Assembly (NCBI GenBank): GCA_938008435.1
Contig: CALLKK010000029.1
Coordinates: 1 to 9,337, forward strand
Origin: an uncultured Steroidobacter sp.
Lineage (GTDB): Bacteria > Pseudomonadota > Gammaproteobacteria > Steroidobacterales > Steroidobacteraceae
Direction: 5' to 3'
DNA: 9,337 nucleotides
Position 1 is the first letter of the stretch, and every line of letters begins with the position of its first letter. Below, in pieces: positions 1-5,891 of this stretch. The translations under genes were made by a program, and so were the position numbers. The notes beneath the pieces were generated by a model that searched no databases, had not been told where the DNA came from, and saw only the letters and a program-made list of their open reading frames with translations.

Positions 1-108
1 ATTCACAAGGTAAACGAGTGCGTGCGGGTTGCCGACATCGACACGTTGTCGGAAACCTACGAGCGCATCATGGAGCTGCTGCTCGTGGAACGACAGCCGA
101 CGCGGTGA
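1..108 (+). CDS. dapE: Succinyl-diaminopimelate desuccinylase, C-terminal end (5' part outside window)
   Basis: The last 35 codons of a gene that begins before the window. The reading frame opens at base 1 and ends with TGA at 106-108. The peptide starts IHKVNECVRVADIDTL and closely resembles the end of gammaproteobacterial DapE (E. coli has IHKINECVNAADL near its C-terminus). DapE is the dinuclear-zinc M20-family enzyme that removes succinate from N-succinyl-LL-diaminopimelate in the cytoplasmic lysine and cell-wall precursor pathway. The histidine at fragment position 2 corresponds to the family's C-terminal zinc ligand (His349 in the Haemophilus enzyme). The rest of the active site is not in view. 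It runs convergently towards dsbB, so it is probably unrelated to the phosphate genes. The identification rests on a short but characteristic tail. Confidence 0.85.
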   Translation: MHKVNECVRVADIDTLSETYERIMELLLVERQPTR

Positions 109-140
109 CGATTGTGACGATTCGGTGACGGCGGCGCAGG

Positions 141-160
141 CAGCTGGGTGCTGACAGCTG
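141..160. terminator. Weak hairpin between convergent dapE and dsbB
   Basis: Two copies of CAGCTG (141-146 and 155-160) can pair as a 6-bp stem with an 8-base loop, in the 69-base gap between the converging stop codons of dapE and dsbB. There is no T-run on either strand after the stem, so an intrinsic terminator is only a guess based on position. Confidence 0.2.
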
Positions 161-177
161 AGAGCGTCAAAGCCGGG

Positions 178-675
178 CTACGCCGACCGCTGCACGTTCA
201 CGAGGAGCCCGTAGCCCGCGAGCACCGCGAGCGAGATCGCTACCCACCAGGGCATTGACAATCCCAGCAACGTCCAATCGATCGTGCCGCATTCGCCGGA
301 GCCAGTGAGCACCTTCGCGACGACCTCTCTAAGAGGCATGATTTCCAGCATGTAGTCGAGGTCGGCGCCGCATGCTGCAACCGTGCCCGGCGGCTGGGCC
401 TGGATCCAAATGTGACGTCCGGCGATGGCAATCCCACCCAAGGCTGCCAGCGCGATCAGCGCGCCATACACGCGGGCGCCCCGATGCACCGGGTGATGGA
501 TTGCCGCCACCACGAACAGCACGCCGACGGCCATGACCGCCACACGCTGAAAAATACAAAGCGGACACGGCGTCAATCCGAGCACATGCTCGGCGTACAA
601 CGCATACGCGAGCAGCCCGGCACAGGCCAGAAACCCGAGCACATTGCCCGCGCGACGACCGACGGGGAGCTGCAT
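178..675 (-). CDS. dsbB: Disulfide bond formation protein B (quinone-linked DsbA oxidase)
   Basis: A 165-residue inner-membrane protein of the DsbB family, which reoxidises periplasmic DsbA and passes the electrons to quinone. Four hydrophobic segments are visible at about residues 10-30, 41-60, 68-88 and 140-162. The first redox pair is CPLC at 37-40, followed by Arg44 in the position of the E. coli quinone-contacting Arg48. The second periplasmic pair is Cys102 and Cys129, in the contexts ACGAD and GECG. The family motif GLxMPxW appears as GLSMPWW at 138-144. The length is normal (E. coli 176). It starts 6 bases after the phoU stop and so is probably cotranscribed with phoU; no clear Shine-Dalgarno is seen before the ATG, which suggests translational coupling. 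One extra cysteine (Cys18) lies in the first membrane segment. I am sure of the family; DsbB versus its paralogue DsbI is not separable with complete certainty. Confidence 0.93.
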   Translation of the reverse strand: MQLPVGRRAGNVLGFLACAGLLAYALYAEHVLGLTPCPLCIFQRVAVMAVGVLFVVAAIHHPVHRGARVYGALIALAALGGIAIAGRHIWIQAQPPGTVAACGADLDYMLEIMPLREVVAKVLTGSGECGTIDWTLLGLSMPWWVAISLAVLAGYGLLVNVQRSA

Positions 676-681
676 CGACGG

Positions 682-1413
682 CTACAGCGTGCGTTGCGCA
701 CGAACTTGCACGTGCTTCTCGATGTCCTCCATCGCTAGATGGCGGACATCCTTGCCGTATGCCATGTACACCACGTACTCGCACACGTTCTTGGCATGAT
801 CACCGATCCGCTCGAGAGCGCGCGCCACCCACAGCACATCGAGCGCGCGACGGATCGTGCGCGGGTCCTCCATCATGAACGTGATGCATTGGCGCTGAAT
901 GGCTTCGTATTCCTCGTCGACGAGGCGATCCTTCTTCGCCACCTCAACCGCCGCTTCCGGGTCCATGCGCGCAAACGCATCGAGCGCCTCGTGCAGCAAA
1001 TCGCCGACGAGCCGGCCGAGATGCTTGATTTCACGATAGCGGTCAGCCGGCCGCTCCACTGTTGCCAGCCGCGATGCGATGTATCCAATCTTCTCGGCCT
1101 CGTCGCCGATCCGCTCCAGGTCCGTGATCGTCTTGATGACCGCCACGATCAAACGCAGATCGGATGCCGCGGGATTTCGGGTCGCCAGTATGCGGCTGCA
1201 GTCCTCGTCGATCGCGACCTCCATCGCATTGACCTTCGCGTCGCCCTGCGCAACCTGCTCGCCGAGGCTGCTGTCGCCCTGCACCAGCGCCTCGACAGCC
1301 AGGCGTAACTGTTCCTCGACGAACCCGCCCATCTGCAGCACGTTCGTGCGCACGCGCTCGAGGTCGTCATTGAAGCGGCTCAGGATGTGGTGTGAGAGGT
1401 TAGACTTTTCCAT
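682..1413 (-). CDS. phoU: Phosphate signalling regulator PhoU
   Basis: A 243-residue cytoplasmic all-helical protein made of two PhoU repeats. Each repeat carries the hallmark metal-site helix: ERIGDEAEKI at 100-109 and ERIGDHAKNV at 201-210, preceded by DLRLIVAVIK (85-94) and IRRALDVLWVARAL (187-200). PhoU keeps the PhoR/PhoB system off when phosphate is plentiful and modulates phosphate import through Pst. The frame is open up to 1500, but the ATG at 1413 is chosen because AGGG lies 6 bases before it and the product starts MEKSNLSHH like other PhoU proteins. Unusually, no pst gene is beside it: the upstream neighbour is a porin gene 120 bases away and the downstream neighbour is dsbB after 6 bases. 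A sigma70-like promoter can be proposed in the upstream gap. Confidence 0.96.
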   Translation of the reverse strand: MEKSNLSHHILSRFNDDLERVRTNVLQMGGFVEEQLRLAVEALVQGDSSLGEQVAQGDAKVNAMEVAIDEDCSRILATRNPAASDLRLIVAVIKTITDLERIGDEAEKIGYIASRLATVERPADRYREIKHLGRLVGDLLHEALDAFARMDPEAAVEVAKKDRLVDEEYEAIQRQCITFMMEDPRTIRRALDVLWVARALERIGDHAKNVCEYVVYMAYGKDVRHLAMEDIEKHVQVRAQRTL

Positions 1414-1441
1414 TGGCTGCCCTATCGTAACGCGTCTCTGC

Positions 1442-1470
1442 TGTATAGCGCGTTGGTCAATGTGGAGCAA
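1442..1470 (-). promoter_or_regulatory. Candidate sigma70-type promoter for phoU-dsbB
   Basis: Read on the - strand, TTGCTC (1470-1465) and TATACA (1447-1442) are separated by 17 bases, 28 bases before the phoU start codon. Each hexamer matches only partly (about 3/6 and 4/6). No Pho-box-like repeat with the correct spacing is seen here, and no T-tailed hairpin after the porin stop, so phoU may also be reached by read-through from the porin gene. Confidence 0.35.
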
Positions 1471-1533
1471 GCTGGGCCGCACCGCCGCCCGCCGCGCCAA
1501 CCCGTCCGCTAGACAATGTCACGCGGCACGGTT

Positions 1534-2874
1534 TCAGAACTTGACGTTGAAATCCAGCTGCAGGCGCCGGTAATCGGCACCGACCTGCCCGGCCTCATTC
1601 AGGACATCCACATAGCGTTCGTTGATGAAGTACGTGGCATTCACGACCCAGTTCTCGAGCGGCGCGTACGCAGCACGCACAACGAAACCGGCACTATCGG
1701 TGTTGCCGGCACCGAAATCCGAATCGATGAGTTGCGCGAACAACGCGTCCTTTTCGATGAGCTGATAGGAGATACCGAGCTCCCAGGAGCGCACGTCGCC
1801 CGCCTTGCCCAAGAGCAACCCGATGCCCCATGCCGTATCGTGCTCATCAGTGCCCCGATTCTGAGCGAGATCCGCCCAGAGCTGCAGCGGCACACTTGCA
1901 AGGGAGGTATTGAGCTCCGCGGCTAGATCGATCACGCGGTAGTCGTAGGCGAGCACCCTGGCAGTCGACGCGCCAGCCGGAACGGTGATCGCCGTATTCC
2001 CGTATGAATCGTCGTCATAAAACGGTGTTCGCCCCCGCCCGGCACTTACGTCGTAATAATGACCCGCAAGCACCAACGTCGAATCGCCGACCGGCAACCG
2101 CACACCCAACTGCCCACCGTAGAGCATGCTATCGGAAGTGATCGCCGTCTGCGGCCCCGACACTTCGCTAAGCCAGTAACCGTACAGCGTGCCGAAGTAC
2201 GGACCTTGATCGAAGCCGACAGCCAGCCCTTCCGGATGGATGTCATTGTCCCAGAACAGACTTTGGCCCGGCTTGAAAAACGGCTGCTGCATCTTACCGC
2301 CGATGAGGTTGCCCCAGGCGGCGAACTGCCAATCGAAGTATGCAAGGTCGAGATCGATACTCTTGCGCGAGAACACCCCAGAAAGCGATTGATTCGTCGA
2401 GCGCGGATCGCCATCCTCGGCGGTAGCAAGCCCGAAACCGAGCGCGATGGTCTCGGTTGCTTCGACGGCGAGGTTCAAGCGCGCGCGGATACGGTGGCGA
2501 TCACGATCCGCCGTCCGCACTCCGTTACTGTTACGTGACTCATCGCTGATGTGCTCGTGCCGGTAGCGCAAGTCACCCTTCAAGCTCACACGACTCGTCC
2601 AATGATCTCCGCTCGGCTCGGGCATTGCGACCACCTGCGCTCGGGCGTCCCGAGACTGCTCTTGCGCGGACCTTGCCAACCCTTCGTATCGTGCACGGAG
2701 TCTGTCGTTCTCTGCCGCGAGCACTCGATTCACCTCTTCGAGCCGCTCCACGCGTTCCGTCAGCGCTACCAGCTGCGCACGAATCTCGTTCAACGTCGTG
2801 TCGCTCTCGGCGCCCTCTACGACGCTTGCAGCCATGCATAGAACGGCCGCCAATGAGATCACTGCGGTCCTCAC
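1534..2874 (-). CDS. Outer-membrane porin of the Porin_5 ('putative porin') type with N-terminal coiled coil
   Basis: 446 residues from a GTG start. The longer open frame (to 2997) is rejected because the signal peptide begins at the GTG (MRTAVISLAAVLCMAAS, cleavage around 17-22) and AAGGAG lies 8 bases before it. Residues 27-60 form a leucine/asparagine heptad coiled coil, typical of porins that trimerise through a periplasmic stalk. From about 93 on the protein is built of alternating beta strands, with the family-like stretches RDRHRIRARLNLAVEA (124-139), GDPRSTNQSL (155-164) and IDLDLAYFDWQ (173-183). It ends in phenylalanine (LQLDFNVKF), the usual signal for insertion by BAM. The only cysteine is in the signal peptide. 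A Pho-box-like promoter precedes it, so a role in phosphate-limited uptake, like OprP/OprO or PhoE, is inferred by context; there is no sequence similarity to those that I can see. Substrate unknown. Confidence 0.85.
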   Translation of the reverse strand: MRTAVISLAAVLCMAASVVEGAESDTTLNEIRAQLVALTERVERLEEVNRVLAAENDRLRARYEGLARSAQEQSRDARAQVVAMPEPSGDHWTSRVSLKGDLRYRHEHISDESRNSNGVRTADRDRHRIRARLNLAVEATETIALGFGLATAEDGDPRSTNQSLSGVFSRKSIDLDLAYFDWQFAAWGNLIGGKMQQPFFKPGQSLFWDNDIHPEGLAVGFDQGPYFGTLYGYWLSEVSGPQTAITSDSMLYGGQLGVRLPVGDSTLVLAGHYYDVSAGRGRTPFYDDDSYGNTAITVPAGASTARVLAYDYRVIDLAAELNTSLASVPLQLWADLAQNRGTDEHDTAWGIGLLLGKAGDVRSWELGISYQLIEKDALFAQLIDSDFGAGNTDSAGFVVRAAYAPLENWVVNATYFINERYVDVLNEAGQVGADYRRLQLDFNVKF

Positions 2875-2882
2875 GATCCGCT

Positions 2883-2888
2883 CTCCTT
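2883..2888 (-). promoter_or_regulatory. Shine-Dalgarno AAGGAG that fixes the porin GTG start
   Basis: AAGGAG on the - strand lies 8 bases before the GTG at 2874. It is the best ribosome binding site in the region and, with the signal peptide, decides against the upstream ATG at 2997. Confidence 0.75.
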
Positions 2889-2922
2889 CCGAGCTCCGGG
2901 ACTCCCATCGATCGCCTGCCGC

Positions 2923-2956
2923 CTTATACGCGGCACTTGTTACAGAAAGATTGCAA
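2923..2956 (-). promoter_or_regulatory. Candidate PhoB-dependent promoter of the porin gene
   Basis: On the - strand the 18-mer TTGCAATCTTTCTGTAAC (2956-2939) matches the E. coli Pho box CTGTCATAAAWCTGTCAY at 11 of 18 positions, with the second half CTGTAAC matching 6 of 7. Exactly 10 bases later comes TATAAG (2928-2923), a 5/6 match to the -10 hexamer. The E. coli phoA promoter has the same 10-base distance from its second repeat to the -10. A transcript would start near 2916, giving a leader of about 40 bases before the porin GTG. No good -35 hexamer is present, as expected for a PhoB-activated promoter. The first half-site is weak, so this remains a prediction. Confidence 0.5.
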
Positions 2957-2974
2957 GAACCCGTCGACGGGTTC
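2957..2974. repeat. Perfect 18-bp palindrome upstream of the porin promoter
   Basis: GAACCCGTCGACGGGTTC equals its own reverse complement over all 18 bases. It abuts the candidate Pho box of the porin gene. It could be an operator for a dimeric regulator. It could also form a 7-bp stem with a TCGA loop; on the - strand a mildly T-rich tail (TTGCAATCTTTCT) follows, so a terminator for the receptor gene, 192 bases after its stop, is the alternative. Confidence 0.6.
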
Positions 2975-2979
2975 CCTGT

Positions 2980-2997
2980 GTGACACTCGGAAGACAA
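2980..2997 (-). promoter_or_regulatory. Possible second, upstream Pho-box-like site
   Basis: On the - strand TTGTCTTCCGAGTGTCAC has two TGTC cores 11 bases apart and matches the Pho-box consensus at 12 of 18 positions. It has no -10 element at the right distance and is not in phase with the site at 2939-2956, so it could only be an auxiliary PhoB site. Matches of this quality occur by chance (another is seen at 105-130), hence low confidence. Confidence 0.25.
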
Positions 2998-3073
2998 TGC
3001 TGCACGGGCAAACGAACCGGCGGAAACACGGGAAAGGCATAGTCAGGGAATCGCCAATGGAGAAGCAGGCAGC

Positions 3074-3095
3074 GTGCCCGGCAGCAGCCCGGCAC
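3074..3095. repeat. GC-rich hairpin downstream of the receptor gene
   Basis: GTGCCCGGC and GCCCGGCAC around the loop AGCA form a 9-position stem with a single C-C mismatch. It lies about 70 bases after the receptor stop codon on the - strand. No T-run follows, so it is not a classical intrinsic terminator; it may protect the 3' end of the lipoprotein-receptor mRNA or mark a factor-dependent end. Confidence 0.4.
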
Positions 3096-3132
3096 TAAAT
3101 GCGCTGCGGGACGCCTACCAAAGTCCAGCGCC

Positions 3133-3162
3133 AGCGCCCAGTAGCCCAGCGCCCAGCAGCCC
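3133..3162. repeat. Two 15-bp tandem repeats just after the receptor stop
   Basis: AGCGCCCAGTAGCCC (3133-3147) is followed directly by AGCGCCCAGCAGCCC (3148-3162), one mismatch in 15. A degenerate partial copy with CCAGCGCC precedes them at about 3125-3132. The array sits 4 to 44 bases after the receptor stop on the - strand and resembles slippage-prone GC-rich intergenic sequence. No function is evident. Confidence 0.6.
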
Positions 3163-3165
3163 GCC

Positions 3166-5844
3166 TCAGAAATACACCGTGATCGATGCCGCTACGGTCG
3201 TGCCAACGTCGTAACGATTCAAATAGACGACGTTTCCGTTACGCTCCTGGAACTCCTTATAGCCACGATTGAAAAGGTTCCTTACCTCCAACTTGGCTTC
3301 AAGGTCCGTCCCGAATAGATGCAGCGCTTCACGGGCAACGACATCCACGCGCACTCCCGGCGACTCATAGATATCCGGGAGGCCTGCCGGGCCACGACTG
3401 GTAACGCGATCGCCGGCATAGGACAGCAAGATGGTCTGCTGCGAAAGTCGACCCGGATGCTCCAGTCCAAGCTGCAAATTCACGAGATGGTCTGATTGCC
3501 CAGTGAGACGGCTGCCATCGGCGAAGAAGTTGCTGGCCGGCTGTATCGCCGTGCCGAAGACACGCACCGTGTCCTGCTCATCCACTGCGATCTTCGATTG
3601 GCTGTATGTGTAGTTACCTATGACGACTGCACGGCGCTGACCTAGAAACGCGCCATCAAACCATTCGTCGAGTGGGAAGTATTTCTGCAGCTCTATCTCG
3701 GCACCATAGAGCACAGCCTCCGGCGCGTTGGCGAAGCTCGTGACGGGTCGGTTGTCGTTGAATCCGGTGAACGCCTCGATGGGCCGCTCGATCTTCTTGT
3801 AGAAGCCGGCGACCGAGAAGCGCTGTTCCGGGGCGAAGTACCACTCGTAGCGCAGCTCGGCGTTGGCGAGCTCGCTGTCCGTGAGGAGCGGATTGCCGCG
3901 ATGCTCTCGATTCGTCTCAGGATCGTAGTACAGCTGAAACATCAGTTCACGAAACTGCGGTCGCGCGATGGTCTTCGATACGTTCAGGCGCACCTGCATG
4001 TCGTCGTGAAGCTTGTACGTGAGCGTTGCTGCCGGCAACCAGTAATCGTTCTCGATGTGAGTGGCGGCACCCGAGTTGGTCAGTGTCTTGAACACCTGTA
4101 ACGGCCTGACGCTCTGCTCGCCGCGCTCGAAACGCACCCCGGCGCTGAGCGCGAGCCCATCGGTCACCTCTGCCTGCACCTGCGCGTACGTCGCCTCCGT
4201 GCGCAGCGTTGCAGCAAACGCCGGATCGGTTTCCGTCATCTCAATGAGGCCGATGTCATAGAAATCGATAATTTCTGAGCTCAGCAGGTAGTCCGGTCGC
4301 AGCATTGCCACGCCGCTCGGAAAGCTCGAGGGCGCGACGATCTGAAAGGCACGGCGCCTCGACTCACGTTGCGTATCCGCGATGTCGAGCCCCGCCGACA
4401 GTGCAAGCCGCGGCAGGACCTGCACGGTTGCATCCACGCCGCCCGACCAAAGGTCTTCTTCCAGCTCCGAGAAGGCGATCTCGGCATAGCCGTTCTGACC
4501 GTTGTCGAGACGATTGATGAAGTAGGCACCGAAAGGGCTCGCGGCCTGATTGGTACGCACGTACCCGATGTCAAGCTCGTAGGGTGCTTCGCGCTGCGTT
4601 CTCGAGTAGGACGCTCTGGCGCTGACCCTCACTGGAGCGAAATCGAACGTCCCGCTCAGTTGGGTGCTGCGCAGCTCGCGCTCGTACCAGCCGGTCGACT
4701 GCTCGCGAAAATCCACGCCGGGTCGCTGACTGTTCTCCTTGCCTTCACCTAGGCTCGTGCGCTTGATCGTGTCGTGGATATACAAGTTCGTCCAACGCAA
4801 CGTGTGCCCGTTGCCGAACTCGTAGCCAAGCCCAACGAGCGCATTGGCAACTGCGCGATATTCCGTGGAGACGACCCGGTAATCCTTGTCGATCAAGGAC
4901 AAGTCGAAGCTGGCCGGGGTCTGCTCTTGGTTGTCGCGCGTGCGCCAGTCACTGCTGAATCCTGCCGTGGCGATCAAACCGAGCTCAGACTCGCCAATGA
5001 GCCAAGTAGTGCCGCCCGTGACGGTGCCGGAGAAGTTCGGAGGAAGCTCGTCGATTCTCTGCACGAGCGCGTTGTTACGGCTCACGAGCTGTCCAGCAAT
5101 CGCGCTTGAATCCACATTGCCGGCGCTCATTCGCTCTCCGCTGGCAAAGAACGCTGCGAGCCCCGCGGGCGTATCGCGATTGCCGTATCCGGTCCAATCG
5201 TACTTGTTACCGTAATAGTCATAGCCCATGCGCCCGGTGGACTCGGTGTTGGCGCTGAGCGAGACGTTTGCCTGCAGGAATGGCTGCGCGGGAATGGCGA
5301 GCGTGGTCAGGTTGATGACACCGCCGCCGAACTCGCCCGGAAAATTGGGTGAATAGCTCTTTTGCACGAGTGAAGAGGCGATGACGTCCGTCGGAAATAG
5401 ATCGAGCGGAACGGCGCGTCGCATCGGCTCGGGACTAGGCAGCGGCGAGCCATTGAGAAGTGCCAAGGAATAACGATCGCCCAGTCCGCGCACATAGACG
5501 AACCCGTTACCAACGACGCTCAGACCTGCCACGCGTCCGAGCGCGCCAGCGATGTCGCCATCGCCCGTTCTAGCGATATCCTCGCTCGACAACACGGTGA
5601 GCACCTGCGTCGTGTCCCGCTGCAGGTCGCGCTCACGCCGTCCTACCACCGTCACGGTGGGAATATCGCCCGGCATTGCGATGTCCACCGCATGTGCACG
5701 ATGAGCGACTGGCTCCGGGTTCATCGCCCCATCGTCGACCAATGCCTGCTCCGATCCATCCACTTCGATTGGCGACTGCGCGAATGCTCGTGTGGACAAC
5801 GCGGCTGTGGCTAGCACGATTTGCCAGGTGCGTCGTTTCGCCAT
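3166..5844 (-). CDS. TonB-dependent outer-membrane receptor/transporter
   Basis: 892 residues from the ATG at 5844, chosen over the longer frame (to 5970) because AGGA lies 7 bases before it and a signal peptide follows directly (MAKRRTWQIVLATAAL, AFA cleavage site at 20-22). A TonB-box-like TVTVVG is at 63-68. The plug domain spans about 72-180 with YVRGLGDRYSLALLNG (117-132), PLDLFPTDVI (146-155) and the conserved FPGEFGGGVINLTT (168-181). The rest is a beta barrel ending NLFNRGYKEF and a C-terminal phenylalanine (ASITVYF). Such proteins import substrates too large or scarce for porins, energised by TonB-ExbBD, none of which are here. No FecA-type signalling (STN) domain is present and I see no cysteine. 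It follows the lipoprotein gene by 47 bases, so the two are very probably one transcript. The locus suggests a phosphorus-related substrate, but the receptor itself does not reveal it. Confidence 0.93.
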   Translation of the reverse strand: MAKRRTWQIVLATAALSTRAFAQSPIEVDGSEQALVDDGAMNPEPVAHRAHAVDIAMPGDIPTVTVVGRRERDLQRDTTQVLTVLSSEDIARTGDGDIAGALGRVAGLSVVGNGFVYVRGLGDRYSLALLNGSPLPSPEPMRRAVPLDLFPTDVIASSLVQKSYSPNFPGEFGGGVINLTTLAIPAQPFLQANVSLSANTESTGRMGYDYYGNKYDWTGYGNRDTPAGLAAFFASGERMSAGNVDSSAIAGQLVSRNNALVQRIDELPPNFSGTVTGGTTWLIGESELGLIATAGFSSDWRTRDNQEQTPASFDLSLIDKDYRVVSTEYRAVANALVGLGYEFGNGHTLRWTNLYIHDTIKRTSLGEGKENSQRPGVDFREQSTGWYERELRSTQLSGTFDFAPVRVSARASYSRTQREAPYELDIGYVRTNQAASPFGAYFINRLDNGQNGYAEIAFSELEEDLWSGGVDATVQVLPRLALSAGLDIADTQRESRRRAFQIVAPSSFPSGVAMLRPDYLLSSEIIDFYDIGLIEMTETDPAFAATLRTEATYAQVQAEVTDGLALSAGVRFERGEQSVRPLQVFKTLTNSGAATHIENDYWLPAATLTYKLHDDMQVRLNVSKTIARPQFRELMFQLYYDPETNREHRGNPLLTDSELANAELRYEWYFAPEQRFSVAGFYKKIERPIEAFTGFNDNRPVTSFANAPEAVLYGAEIELQKYFPLDEWFDGAFLGQRRAVVIGNYTYSQSKIAVDEQDTVRVFGTAIQPASNFFADGSRLTGQSDHLVNLQLGLEHPGRLSQQTILLSYAGDRVTSRGPAGLPDIYESPGVRVDVVAREALHLFGTDLEAKLEVRNLFNRGYKEFQERNGNVVYLNRYDVGTTVAASITVYF

Positions 5845-5891
5845 GATGTATTCCTCACGTCTCCCCGAGAAAGCACCGGTCGTCGAGGTCA

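Noticed and set aside
105..130. Repeated GTGACGATT units (105-113, 114-122) plus GTGACG at 125-130; on the - strand they resemble Pho-box halves CGTCAC at 11- and 9-base spacing.
   Set aside because: They overlap the dapE stop codon and would drive transcription into the antisense of dapE; no -10 element follows. They show that 12/18 Pho-box matches can arise by chance.
1079..1573. Long + strand open frame opposite phoU and the porin 3' end (others of the kind at 6159-6713 and 8032-8736).
   Set aside because: These are antisense to well-identified genes, have no family features, and are expected in GC-rich coding DNA where stop codons are rare in several frames.
2875..2997. N-terminal extension of the porin to an ATG at 2997.
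   Set aside because: It would place 41 hydrophilic residues before the signal peptide and would cross the candidate promoter; the GTG at 2874 has a good Shine-Dalgarno.
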